DNA of 64,000 nucleotides, from the NCBI GenBank assembly GCA_041984235.1, contig JBHIYN010000012.1, positions 62,001 through 126,000 on the forward strand, in the 5' to 3' direction. A model generated the notes under the pieces. The model was not told the origin of the DNA. It was given only the letters and a program-made list of their open reading frames with translations, and searched no databases. Shown here piece after piece: positions 1-8,577 of this stretch. How positions within the stretch are numbered: the stretch's first letter is position 1; every line of letters starts with the position of its first letter. Origin of the DNA: JBHIYN01 sp041984235. Its GTDB lineage: Bacteria > Pseudomonadota > Gammaproteobacteria > Ga0077536. The position numbers and the translations under genes were made by a program.

Positions 1-1
1 T

Positions 2-397
2 TCGCGCGAGAGCCTGCCCGAGCTCGGGCGCAGCGCACAGGCGCGGCTGCTCGACTACGACTGGCCGGGCAACGTGCGCGAGCTCGACAACGTCGTGCAG
101 CGCGCGCTGATCATGCGCCAGGGCGACGTCATCGAAGCCGCCGACCTGATGTTCGAAGGCGTGCCCGCCGCGGCGGCGCCGGCCGGCGCACAAGCCGACG
201 CCGGCAGCGAGGACGATGCCGACAACCTCGGCAGCGATCTCAAGGACCACGAGCGTCGCCTCATCCTGAGCGCGCTGAGCGAGGGCGGCGGCAGCCGCAA
301 GTTCGCCGCCGAGAAGCTCGGCATCAGCGCGCGCACCCTGCGTTACAAGATTGCGCGCATGCGCGAGGCCGGCATTGCCGTGCCGGGCCGCGCCTGA
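2..397 (+). CDS. flrC: Sigma-54-dependent flagellar response regulator, C-terminal part (FlrC/FleR-like)
   Basis: Only the last ~131 residues are in the window; the reading frame is open from the left edge. The visible part has the end of the AAA+ domain (WPGNVRELDNVVQRAL, typical of NtrC-family activators) and a C-terminal Fis-type helix-turn-helix (RKFAAEKLGISARTLRYK). Directly downstream is fliE, the usual place for flrC/fleR in polar-flagellum gammaproteobacteria. Known members activate sigma-54 promoters of the class III flagellar genes, which fits the sigma-54-like sites before fliK and fliL here. The receiver domain lies outside the window, so assignment to FlrC rather than another NtrC protein rests on context. 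Confidence 0.85.
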   Translation, partial: SRESLPELGRSAQARLLDYDWPGNVRELDNVVQRALIMRQGDVIEAADLMFEGVPAAAAPAGAQADAGSEDDADNLGSDLKDHERRLILSALSEGGGSRKFAAEKLGISARTLRYKIARMREAGIAVPGRA

Positions 398-424
398 GCG
401 GAACCAGCGAGGAGCATCACACCC

Positions 425-760
425 ATGGCCATGAACACCATCGACACCCAGGCCGTGCTCGCGCAGATGCGCGCGCTGGCCGCGCAGGCCCAGGGGCAGG
501 GCATAGAGACGCGTCCCGCGGCCGAGGCCGCCGGCGGCGTCGACTTCGGACAGGCCATGCGCCAGGCGATCGATTTCGTCAACACCAACCAGCAGACCGC
601 CGGCGTCCTCGCCGAGAGCTTCGAGCGCGGCGAGCCGGGCGTCGAGCTGTCCGACGTGATGGTGGCGATCCAGAAGGCCAACATCTCCTTCCAGGCCGCG
701 ACACAGGTACGCAACCGCCTGGTCTCCGCCTACCAGGACATCATGAACATGCCGCTTTGA
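425..760 (+). CDS. fliE: Flagellar hook-basal body protein FliE
   Basis: This 111-residue protein matches the FliE family in size and in its C-terminal half (VELSDVMVAIQKANISFQAATQVRNRLVSAYQDIMNMPL). FliE joins the MS ring to the proximal rod and is exported early. A GAGGAG ribosome site lies about 10 bases before the ATG. The gene starts 27 bases after flrC and is followed by fliF, so it is the first gene of the basal-body group. An ATG two codons downstream is an alternative start. Confidence 0.95.
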   Translation: MAMNTIDTQAVLAQMRALAAQAQGQGIETRPAAEAAGGVDFGQAMRQAIDFVNTNQQTAGVLAESFERGEPGVELSDVMVAIQKANISFQAATQVRNRLVSAYQDIMNMPL

Positions 761-801
761 GCGCGGCTTCCGATTAACCACAGCACTCGATAGAACCCAT
801 C

Positions 802-2484
802 ATGGCCCAAGCACTAGCCGCTACGCCCCAGGCGTCCATCTCCGCGCTCCTGCGCCAGGCCGGCGTGCTCGTCGCGCTGGCGGCGAGTGTCGCGCTCGGT
901 CTCTACGTGGTGTTGTGGGCGCGCGCGCCGGAGTACTCGGTGCTCTATACCGACCTGTCAGAACGTGACCTCAGCCAGGTCGTGGACGCGCTGAACAGCA
1001 ACAACGTGCCCTATCGCATGGATCACCGCAGCGGCGTGATCCTGGTCGCCGCCGACCAGGTCCACGATGCCCGTCTCAAGCTGGCCGCTGCCGGCCTGCC
1101 GAAGAGTGCCGGCATGGGCTTCGAGATGCTCGACGAGGAGCAGGGCTTCGGCACCAGCCAGTTCATCGAACAGGCGCGCTACCAGCGCGCGGTCGAAGGC
1201 GAGCTGTCGCGCTCGATCGCACGTATCAACAACGTCCGCTCGGCGCGCGTGCACCTGGCGATGCCCAAGCAGTCGGCGTTCAGCCGCAGCCGGCGCGATC
1301 CGACCGCCTCGGTCATCGTCGACCTCTACAACGGCCGGCGCCTGGAGCCGCACCAGGTCGGCGCCATCGTGCACATGGTCTCGGCCAGCGTGCCGTCGCT
1401 GTCGCCCGAGCGCGTCACCGTGATCGACCAGCAGGGCAGTCTGCTCAGCGACGGCTACGGTGGCGACGAGCTGGTCGTGACCGCCAAGCGCTTCGAGTAC
1501 ACCCGCCGCCTGGAAGAGTCCTACATCGATCGCGTCGAGGCCATCCTGATGCCGCTGGTCGGCGCCGACGGCGTGCGCGCGCAGGTCACCGCCGACGTCG
1601 ACTTCACCGCCACCGAGCAGACCCGCGAGAGCTTCAACCCCGACCTGCCCGCCGTGCGCAGCGAGTCGCTGCTCGAGGAAGAGCGCCGCGGCGCCGGTGT
1701 CGGCGGCGTGCCCGGCGCGCTCAGCAACGAGCCGCCGGTGCCGTCCGAGGTGCCGGAGGAGATCGGCGGTGCCGACGCGGCCGGTGACACCACGGCCACC
1801 GCGGCCAGCGGTCCCGACAACCGGCGCTCGCAGACCACGCGCAACTACGAGCTCGATCGCACCATCTCCCACACCCGGCCCGCGGTCGGCCGCGTGCGAC
1901 GCCTGTCGGTGGCGGTGGTGGTGCGCAACCCGCGTACCGAGGCGCCGGCCGAGGAGGCCGCGGACGGCGAAGAGACCGCGCCCGAGCCGCCGGCCGGCTT
2001 CGATCCCGAGGCGCTGGCGCGCATGGAGAAGCTGGTCAAGGAAGCGATCGGCTTCGACGCCGCGCGCGGCGACTCGGTCAGCGTCACCAACGCCGATTTC
2101 CTGGTGCCGCCGGCGCCCGAGCCGTTGCCCGAGCCGGCGCTGTGGGAGCAGCCCTGGGTGTGGAGCGTGGGCAAGCAGGTGCTGGGTGGCCTGTTCGCGC
2201 TGTTCGTCCTGTTCGGCGTGATCCGACCGGCGATGCGCTCGCTGATGGCCAAGCCGCTGCAGGTCACCGCGGGCGGCGGCGCCGAGGGCGGCGTGGCCGC
2301 ACTGGCCGATGGCTCGGCCGCCGCCCAGGGCGGTGGCCAGGCCGCGCTGCCGCCGGGACAGGATCCCAACCAGCCGCTGCTGGCCTCGTCCGACATCGAC
2401 GCCAACCTCGACCAGGTCAAGCAGTTCGTCAATCAGGACCCGAAGATCGCCGCGCAGGTGATCAAGGGCTGGGTCGGCGAATAA
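802..2484 (+). CDS. fliF: Flagellar MS-ring protein FliF
   Basis: FliF forms the membrane-embedded MS ring on which the rotor and export gate are built. The 560-residue length is normal. There is an N-terminal transmembrane segment (about residues 20-38), a large periplasmic region with the YscJ/FliF ring-building domain, an acidic Ala/Pro-rich linker (about 290-345), a second membrane segment (about 455-475), and a C-terminal tail (DPKIAAQVIKGWVGE) that docks FliG. It lies between fliE and fliG, as in most flagellar operons. Confidence 0.97.
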   Translation: MAQALAATPQASISALLRQAGVLVALAASVALGLYVVLWARAPEYSVLYTDLSERDLSQVVDALNSNNVPYRMDHRSGVILVAADQVHDARLKLAAAGLPKSAGMGFEMLDEEQGFGTSQFIEQARYQRAVEGELSRSIARINNVRSARVHLAMPKQSAFSRSRRDPTASVIVDLYNGRRLEPHQVGAIVHMVSASVPSLSPERVTVIDQQGSLLSDGYGGDELVVTAKRFEYTRRLEESYIDRVEAILMPLVGADGVRAQVTADVDFTATEQTRESFNPDLPAVRSESLLEEERRGAGVGGVPGALSNEPPVPSEVPEEIGGADAAGDTTATAASGPDNRRSQTTRNYELDRTISHTRPAVGRVRRLSVAVVVRNPRTEAPAEEAADGEETAPEPPAGFDPEALARMEKLVKEAIGFDAARGDSVSVTNADFLVPPAPEPLPEPALWEQPWVWSVGKQVLGGLFALFVLFGVIRPAMRSLMAKPLQVTAGGGAEGGVAALADGSAAAQGGGQAALPPGQDPNQPLLASSDIDANLDQVKQFVNQDPKIAAQVIKGWVGE

Positions 2485-2514
2485 GCGCCGCCGTCACTCG
2501 CGAGGAAACACGAC

Positions 2515-3528
2515 ATGGCTGAAGCTTCTACCAGCATCGACGGCGCACAGAAGGCCGCCATCCTGCTGATGGTGGTCGGCGAGGGGCCGGCATCCCAGGT
2601 CATGAAGCACCTGGGCCCGCGCGAGGTGCAGAAGATCGGCGTGGCGATGTCCTCGCTGGAGCTGGTCTCGCCGGCCAATGTCGCGACCTGCGTCAGCGAG
2701 TTCGCCAAGTCGGTGCGCCAGCACACCGGCATCGGTATCGGCGCGGAGGATTACATTCGCACGGTGCTGACCGACGCGCTCGGCGAGGAGAAGGCGAGCT
2801 CCATGATCGACCGTATCCTGCTCGGCGGTAACACCAAGGGACTGGAATCGCTGAAGTGGATGGACGCCCGCGCGATCGTCGAGCTGGTGCGCTTCGAGCA
2901 CCCGCAGATCATCGCCATCGTGCTCAGCTACCTGGACAGTGACCAGGCCGCCGAGGTGCTCAGCCTGCTGCCCGAGAACACCCAGGCCGATCTCCTCATG
3001 CGTATCGCGACGCTGGACGGCATCCAGCCGTCGGCGATGAAGGAGCTGAACGAAATGCTCGAACAGCAGCTGCGCGGCGGCGCCGGTGGCCAGCAGTCGG
3101 CGATGGGCGGGGTCAAGTGCGCGGCGGAGATCCTCAACCTGGTCGACCGCGGCATCGAGGCCAAGATCACCGAGACCATTACCGAGAACGACGCCCTGCT
3201 CGCCGAGAAGATCCAGGACCTCATGTTCACTTTCGAGAACCTCGCCGATGTCGACGACCGCAGCGTGCAGGCGCTGCTGCGCGAGGTCTCCACCGACAAC
3301 CTGGTGCTCGCGCTCAAGGGCACCGACGACACCGTGCGCGAGAAGATCTTCACCAACATGTCCTCGCGTGCCGCGGAGATGCTGCGCGAGGACCTCGACG
3401 CCAAGGGGCCGGTCAAGGTGTCCGAGGTGGAGGCAGCGCAGAAGGAGATCCTCTCCATCGCGCGGCGCCTGGCCGACGAAGGCACGATCAGTCTCGGCGG
3501 CGGTGGCGGCGGCGAGGAGATGATCTGA
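2515..3528 (+). CDS. fliG: Flagellar motor switch protein FliG
   Basis: FliG couples the rotor to the MotA stator and sits on FliF. The 337-residue protein has the usual N-terminal FliF-binding region, the middle domain with its EHPQ signature (FEHPQIIAIVLSYL), and the C-terminal charged motor domain (REVSTDNLVLALKGTDDTVREKIFTNMSSRAAEMLREDL). The C-terminus is Gly-rich. The stop codon overlaps a 14-codon ORF (ATG at 3528) that runs into the fliH start; this may couple translation. Confidence 0.97.
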   Translation: MAEASTSIDGAQKAAILLMVVGEGPASQVMKHLGPREVQKIGVAMSSLELVSPANVATCVSEFAKSVRQHTGIGIGAEDYIRTVLTDALGEEKASSMIDRILLGGNTKGLESLKWMDARAIVELVRFEHPQIIAIVLSYLDSDQAAEVLSLLPENTQADLLMRIATLDGIQPSAMKELNEMLEQQLRGGAGGQQSAMGGVKCAAEILNLVDRGIEAKITETITENDALLAEKIQDLMFTFENLADVDDRSVQALLREVSTDNLVLALKGTDDTVREKIFTNMSSRAAEMLREDLDAKGPVKVSEVEAAQKEILSIARRLADEGTISLGGGGGGEEMI

Positions 3529-3564
3529 TGCGTGGCCTGAAGCAGCCGGCGGCGGGACGGGCGC

Positions 3565-4209
3565 GTGTCTGAGTCCGCTGCCGCAGACGCCGCGGAGATC
3601 AGCCGCTTCGAGCTGCCCATGGTCGAGGGCGCGATCGTCGGCGAAGAGGGCGATCGCGGTCGCATGCCGACCGCGCGCGAAGTCGCCGCGCTGCACGAGC
3701 AGGCCTACCAGGAAGGCTTCGCGTCCGGCCGCGAGGATGGCTATGCCGAGGGCCAGCGGGCAGCGGCCGCGGACATTGCCGCGCGCAGCGCGGCGCTCGA
3801 CGGCATCGTGCGCGATCTCGCGCAACCGCTGGCGACGCTGGACGAGGAGCTGGTCGAGTCGGTTGCCGAGCTGGCGCTGCTGATTGCCCGCCACCTGGTG
3901 CGGCGTGAGCTGCGTGCCGCGCCGGGCGAGGTCGTCGGCGTGGTCCGTGAGACCCTCAGGCACCTGCCGGTGGCCGGGCGCGCGACCACCGTGCGCCTCA
4001 ATCCCGAGGACGTGGAGATCGTGCGCGGCGCGCTGTCCCTGGGCGAGGAAATCGGTACCTGGCGGCTGGAGCCCGACCCGTTGATCGCACGCGGCGGCTG
4101 TATCGTCGAAACCGAGAGCTCGCGCATCGACGCCTCGGTCGAGTCCCGTCTCGCCGCCATCGCTTCGCGCATGTTCGGCGGCGAGCGCGAGAGCGACCGC
4201 GGCGCATGA
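3565..4209 (+). CDS. fliH: Flagellar assembly protein FliH
   Basis: FliH is the stator-like regulator of the export ATPase FliI. The protein has 214 residues, with a variable acidic N-terminus, a GxxxG-like helical stretch (YQEGFASGREDGYAEGQRAA) typical of FliH, and a conserved C-terminal domain. I chose the GTG at 3565 as the first plausible in-frame start after fliG; no strong ribosome site is visible. The tiny ORF 3528-3572 overlaps this start. The 3' end overlaps fliI by four bases (ATGA). Confidence 0.9.
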   Translation: MSESAAADAAEISRFELPMVEGAIVGEEGDRGRMPTAREVAALHEQAYQEGFASGREDGYAEGQRAAAADIAARSAALDGIVRDLAQPLATLDEELVESVAELALLIARHLVRRELRAAPGEVVGVVRETLRHLPVAGRATTVRLNPEDVEIVRGALSLGEEIGTWRLEPDPLIARGGCIVETESSRIDASVESRLAAIASRMFGGERESDRGA

Positions 4210-5600
4210 GCGAGACCACGACTCCGCCACGGCCGTCGCGCAGCACCCAGTGGGTGGCCGGGCTGCAGGACTACTTCGCACGCCTCGCCGAGCCGCCGCC
4301 GGTGCAGGTCGAAGGCAAGCTCTCGCGCATGGTCGGCCTGACGCTGGAGGCGGTCGGCTGCCAGGCGGCGATCGGCGATCGCTGCCGCGTCGCCAACCCC
4401 GGTGGCCGGGACGTCGACACCGAGGTCGTCGGCTTCGCCGGTGACCGCCTGTTCCTGATGCCGACCGGCACCCCGCGCGGACTGGCGCCGAACGCGCGGG
4501 TACTGCCGATGGGCGGTGCCGGCGACGTCGCCGTCGGCGAGGCCCTGCTCGGGCGCGTCATCGACGGCTCCGGCAACCCGCTCGACAACGGCGGTCCGCT
4601 GCGCCTGCACGAGCGCCGCCCGCTCTACGGCGAGCCGGTCAACCCGCTCGACCGCGCGCCGATCAGCGACACCCTGGATGTCGGCGTGCGCTCGATCAAC
4701 GCGCTGTTCAGCGTCGGCCGCGGTCAGCGCCTCGGCCTGTTCGCGCCCAGCGGCGTCGGCAAGAGCGTGCTGCTCGGCATGATGACGCGCTTCACCAACG
4801 CCGACGTCATCGTCGTCGGGCTGGTCGGCGAGCGCGGACGTGAGGTCAAGGAATTCATCGACCAGATCCTGGGCGAGGAGGGACTCGCCCGCGCCGTGGT
4901 CATCGCCACGCCGGCGGACAATCCGCCGCTGATGCGCATGCACGGCGCGGCCATGGCAACCAGCATCGCGGAGTACTTCCGCGACACCGGGCGCCACGTA
5001 CTGCTGCTGATGGATTCGCTCACGCGCTATGCCCAGGCACAGCGCGAGATCGCGCTGACCATCGGTGAGCCGCCGGCGACGCGCGGCTTTCCGCCGTCGG
5101 TGTTCGCGCGCCTGCCGCAGCTGGTCGAGCGTGCCGGCACCGGCCTGCACGGCCACGGCTCGATCACCGCGTTCTACACCGTGCTGACCGAGGCCGACGA
5201 TCCCAACGATCCGATTGCCGATGCGGCGCGCGCGATCCTGGACGGACACATCGTGCTCTCGCGGCGCCTCGCCGAGCGCGGGCTGTACCCGGCGATCGAC
5301 GTCGAGAGCTCGATCAGCCGCGTGATGCCGCAGGTGACCGGCGAGGCACAGCAGAAATACGCCAAGGCGCTGCGGCACTTCTACTCGCTTTACGAGCAGA
5401 ACGCGGACCTGTTCAACGTCGGCGCCTACCAGCGCGGCGCCAATCTCGAGCTCGATACCGCGGTCGACATGCGCCCGTCCCTGCTGCGCTTTCTCAACCA
5501 GGACATGCGCGAAGCGGTCGATTTCGAGTCCGCGGTCGCGGCGCTCGCCGAGGTCACCGGCGGTGACGTCATCGATGGCGACAGCGGGGCCGCTGCATGA
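4206..5600 (+). CDS. fliI: Flagellum-specific export ATPase FliI
   Basis: FliI energises and orders type III export of flagellar subunits. The 464-residue protein shows the F1-beta-like fold motifs: Walker A (FAPSGVGKSVLLG, near residue 178), Walker B (HVLLLMDSLTRYA) and the family signature PPSVFARLPQLVERAG. It overlaps fliH at ATGA and fliJ by four bases, so the three are probably translationally coupled. Confidence 0.97.
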   Translation: MSETTTPPRPSRSTQWVAGLQDYFARLAEPPPVQVEGKLSRMVGLTLEAVGCQAAIGDRCRVANPGGRDVDTEVVGFAGDRLFLMPTGTPRGLAPNARVLPMGGAGDVAVGEALLGRVIDGSGNPLDNGGPLRLHERRPLYGEPVNPLDRAPISDTLDVGVRSINALFSVGRGQRLGLFAPSGVGKSVLLGMMTRFTNADVIVVGLVGERGREVKEFIDQILGEEGLARAVVIATPADNPPLMRMHGAAMATSIAEYFRDTGRHVLLLMDSLTRYAQAQREIALTIGEPPATRGFPPSVFARLPQLVERAGTGLHGHGSITAFYTVLTEADDPNDPIADAARAILDGHIVLSRRLAERGLYPAIDVESSISRVMPQVTGEAQQKYAKALRHFYSLYEQNADLFNVGAYQRGANLELDTAVDMRPSLLRFLNQDMREAVDFESAVAALAEVTGGDVIDGDSGAAA

Positions 5601-6034
5601 CCCGCAGTCAGCGTATCCGCCGCATCGTCACGCTCGCCGACGGCAAGCGCCGCAATGCCTCCACGCGGGTTTCCGCCTCGCGCCAGGCACGCGATCAGAA
5701 CCAGCAGCAATTGGCCCAGTTTCGCGCCTACCGCGCCGAGTACCAGCGCTCACTGGCTGCCGGCGGCGCAACCATGAGCGCGCAGCAGGCGCGCGAGCTG
5801 CGTGACTTTCTCGGACAGATCGAGCGCACCATCAGCATGCTGGAAGCGCGCGTGCGCGATGCCGAGCAGCGTTACCGCGACGACGTCGAGGGCTGGAAGC
5901 GCGAATCGCACCGCACCCGTGTGCTCGGTGACATTGCCGATCGCGCGCAGCTCGACGAGGATGCCGAGAGCGAGAATGCCCTGCAGCGCGAGATCGACGA
6001 GCGCGCCGCGCGCGGGGGTCCGCGCCACGACTGA
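5597..6034 (+). CDS. fliJ: Flagellar export chaperone FliJ
   Basis: This 145-residue, charged and almost wholly alpha-helical coiled-coil protein sits immediately after fliI, overlapping it by four bases. FliJ is the gamma-subunit-like stalk of the FliI ATPase and escorts export chaperones. Sequence conservation in this family is low, so the call rests on length, coiled-coil character and position. The next gene is convergent and ends ten bases downstream. Confidence 0.88.
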   Translation: MTRSQRIRRIVTLADGKRRNASTRVSASRQARDQNQQQLAQFRAYRAEYQRSLAAGGATMSAQQARELRDFLGQIERTISMLEARVRDAEQRYRDDVEGWKRESHRTRVLGDIADRAQLDEDAESENALQREIDERAARGGPRHD

Positions 6035-6044
6035 GGCGCCGCGC

Positions 6045-6809
6045 TCAGGTGCGGTTAATCGAGATGCCGCCCTCGACGTGCAGTGCCGAGCCGGTGGTAA
6101 AGCTCGACAGGTCCGAGGCCAGGTAGAGCACCGAGCGTGCGATCTCCGCCGGCTGCGCGATGCGGCGCATGGGGTAGAGACCGGTGATGAAGTCGCGCGC
6201 CTGCTCGGTGTCGTTCATCTCGCGGTACATGGCGGTGTCGGTCGCGCCCGGCAGCAGCACGTTGACGCGCACCCCGGCGCCGGCGAACTCCACGGCCAGT
6301 GACTGCACCAGCCCGATCAGGCCGGACTTGCTCGCCGCGTAGCTGGCGATGCCGGGAAAGCCGACCGTGTGGCCGACGAAGGTCCCGGTGTAGATCAGCG
6401 AGCCGCCGCCGCTGGCGACCAGCGCCGGGAGCTGGTGCTTGGCGGCGAGAAAGGCACTGGTCAGGTTGGTGTCGACCGCGCGCCGCCAGTCGGCCAGCGC
6501 GATGTCCGGGGTCGCGCCCATGGGTGCAATGGTGCCGGCGTTGTTGAAGGCGACGTCGACACCGCCGTAGCGCTGCCGTGCGAGCTCGACCAGTGCCGCG
6601 GCATAGGCTTCGTCGGTGACGTCGCCGGCCAGCGCGCAGGCCTCGCCACCGGCCGCGCGGATCGTTTCGACCAGGTCTTCCAGCGCGGCGGCGCGGCGCG
6701 CACCGACCACGACCCGTGCCCCTTCGGCGGCCAGCAGTCGGGCACTGGCGTGGCCGATGCCGCTGCTGGCGCCGGCGATGATGGCAGTCCTGCCTGCGAG
6801 TAGAGCCAT
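6045..6809 (-). CDS. Short-chain dehydrogenase/reductase (SDR) oxidoreductase
   Basis: A classical SDR of 254 residues. It has the cofactor motif GASSGIGHA near the N-terminus, the structural NNAG motif, a catalytic Ser region (GGSLIYTGT) and the YAASK active-site pair. The C-terminus (LHVEGGIS) is typical of the family. I chose the ATG at 6809 because GGGAGA precedes it and the sequence upstream does not look like SDR. The substrate cannot be predicted. It is convergent with fliJ and unrelated to motility, so it belongs to a small insert between fliJ and fliK. Confidence 0.9.
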   Translation of the reverse strand: MALLAGRTAIIAGASSGIGHASARLLAAEGARVVVGARRAAALEDLVETIRAAGGEACALAGDVTDEAYAAALVELARQRYGGVDVAFNNAGTIAPMGATPDIALADWRRAVDTNLTSAFLAAKHQLPALVASGGGSLIYTGTFVGHTVGFPGIASYAASKSGLIGLVQSLAVEFAGAGVRVNVLLPGATDTAMYREMNDTEQARDFITGLYPMRRIAQPAEIARSVLYLASDLSSFTTGSALHVEGGISINRT

Positions 6810-7021
6810 GAACGTTCTCCCGTTGAGACGGGCAGACCCTAACCGCGCCGCCGCCGGCGCGCTTCCCGTAGCTTGCCACCGCATCGCTGCCATTCGCCGC
6901 GGGCAATACCGGCGATGCGATCGCAAGTTGCGGAGTGCCGGCGACGGCCAGGGCGCATGAACATGCCCTGAACCGCGCGCCGCGGGCGTGCTGGGCGTCG
7001 AACACGGGGAGACGACACGAC

Positions 7022-7479
7022 ATGCAGGCACGCCGTGAAGTTGCACTGGCCACCGGGGCGAGCCGCGGTATCGGGCGGGCGATCGCGCTCGCGCGCGACG
7101 GTTTCGCGCTAGCCGTCAACTACCGCGAGCGCGCGGCCGAGACCGAAGGACTGGTGTCCGCGATCGAGGCGGCGGGTGGTGAGGCCATGGCGATCGCCGC
7201 CGACATGGCCGACGCCGGCGCCGTCGAGCGCCTGTTCCGCCACACCGTGGATCATTTCGGCCGTCTCGACGTGGTCGTGGCGAATGCCGGCGTGGCGCAT
7301 TTCGCCGCGTTCGAGGCCCTGGCGCCGGCGGCGCTGGACGAGCTCGCGCGAGGTACGCCGCTCGGCCGTCTCGGCGAGGCGGAGGAGGTCGCCGACGTGG
7401 TCGCCTTCCTGGCCGGGCCGGGGCGCGCTGGATGACCGGCCGGAACCTGGCGGTCGACGGTGGCATCGTCAGTCGCTGA
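7022..7479 (+). pseudogene. Broken SDR oxidoreductase
   Basis: The N-terminal half reads as an SDR (ATGASRGIGRAIA, then VVANAGVAHFAAFEALAP). It then jumps straight to the C-terminal PLGRLGEAEEVADVVAFLAGP region, so roughly 90 residues with the catalytic Tyr-Lys pair are missing. A few residues also seem lost just after GIGRAIA. The normal end (TGRNLAVDGGIV) is present only in another frame after position 7430, which implies a frameshift. The remaining ORF stops at 7435. A functional enzyme is very unlikely. Its 3' end overlaps the UDP-glucuronate decarboxylase gene on the other strand. Confidence 0.8.
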
Positions 7480-8440
7480 GCAGGCGCTCGAAATAGCCGA
7501 TGGTCTGCACCAGGCCGTCACGCAGCCGGATCGAGGGCTGCCAGCCGAGCAGCTCGCGGGCACGCGTGATGTCCGGCTGGCGCTGGCGCGGGTCGTCGGC
7601 CGGCAGCGGCTCGAAGGTGATCTGCGAAGCCGACCCGGTCGTCTCCACCACCAGCTCGGCGAGCTCGCGAATGGTGAACTCGTCCGGGTTGCCGAGATTG
7701 ACCGGCCCGGTGATGCCGTCGGCGGAATCCATCAGCGCGATGAGGCCGGCGACGAGATCGTCGACGTAGCAGAACGAACGGGTCTGCGAGCCGTCGCCGT
7801 AGAGCGTGATGGGATCGCCGCGCAGCGCCTGGACGATGAAGTTGGAGACCACGCGTCCGTCGTTCGGGTGCATGCGCGGACCGTAGGTATTGAAGATGCG
7901 CGCGACCTTGATATCGAGGCCGTGCTGGCGGTGGTAGTCGAAGAACAGGGTCTCCGCGCAGCGCTTGCCCTCGTCGTAGCAAGCGCGTGGTCCAATCGGG
8001 TTGGTGTGGCCCCAGTAGTCCTCCTGCTGCGGATGAACCTCCGGGTCGCCGTAGACCTCGCTGGTCGAGGCCTGCAGGATGCGCGCGCGGATCCGCTTGG
8101 CCAGGCCGAGCATGTTGATCGCACCGTGCACGTTGGTCTTGGTCGTCTGTACCGGGTCGAACTGGTAGTGCACGGGCGAGGCCGGGCAGGCGAGGTTGTA
8201 GATCTGGTCGGCCTCGACGTAGAGCGGGAAGGTGATGTCGTGGCGCATCAGCTCGAAGTGCGGGTTGTCGAGCAGGTGCAGGACGTTGTCCTTGCTGCCG
8301 GTGTAGAAATTGTCGACGCAGAGCACGTCGTCGCCGCGTGCGAGCAGGGTCTGGCACAGGTGCGAGCCGAGGAAGCCGGCGCCGCCGGTGACGATGACGC
8401 GGCGGCGCGTGGCCGCCTGTGGTGATGCCTGGTTGATCAG
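7469..8440 (-). CDS. uxs: UDP-glucuronate decarboxylase (UDP-xylose synthase), apparent CTG start
   Basis: This NAD-dependent extended SDR converts UDP-glucuronate to UDP-xylose for polysaccharide synthesis. It shows the nucleotide motif TGGAGFLGSHL, then DNFYTGSKDNV, the catalytic TSEVYGDP segment and Tyr-x-x-x-Lys (CYDEGKR), followed by the usual C-terminal substrate region (NPDEFTIRELAELV). The Rossmann motif lies upstream of the first GTG (8326), so translation must begin earlier. No ATG, GTG or TTG exists between it and the in-frame stop. A CTG at 8440, six bases after GGGAGAG, is the best start and gives 323 residues, the usual length. Confidence 0.88.
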   Translation of the reverse strand: MINQASPQAATRRRVIVTGGAGFLGSHLCQTLLARGDDVLCVDNFYTGSKDNVLHLLDNPHFELMRHDITFPLYVEADQIYNLACPASPVHYQFDPVQTTKTNVHGAINMLGLAKRIRARILQASTSEVYGDPEVHPQQEDYWGHTNPIGPRACYDEGKRCAETLFFDYHRQHGLDIKVARIFNTYGPRMHPNDGRVVSNFIVQALRGDPITLYGDGSQTRSFCYVDDLVAGLIALMDSADGITGPVNLGNPDEFTIRELAELVVETTGSASQITFEPLPADDPRQRQPDITRARELLGWQPSIRLRDGLVQTIGYFERLLSD

Positions 8441-8516
8441 CGTAGCTCTCCCACGTAGCCGGGCGCCGGGCGGCGCGGTGGAATCATACTAGCAATCGGC
8501 GCGCCATCTTCGATGC

Positions 8517-8532
8517 TGGCACGCGACTTGCT
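8517..8532 (+). promoter_or_regulatory. Sigma-54 promoter of fliK
   Basis: TGGCACGCGACTTGCT is a full match to the RpoN consensus TGGCAC-N5-TTGC. It lies 45 bases before the fliK ATG, which places the transcription start near 8543. In polar-flagellum systems such promoters are activated by FlrC/FleR, whose gene end is at the left edge of this window. Confidence 0.85.
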
Positions 8533-8577
8533 CAGGGTATCCAGCGTAAACCGCGCCATTCGCGACTGGAGACGACG

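Noticed and set aside
2494..4281. Long minus-strand ORF (595 codons) opposite fliG and fliH
   Set aside because: Antisense shadow of well-supported genes; no domain.
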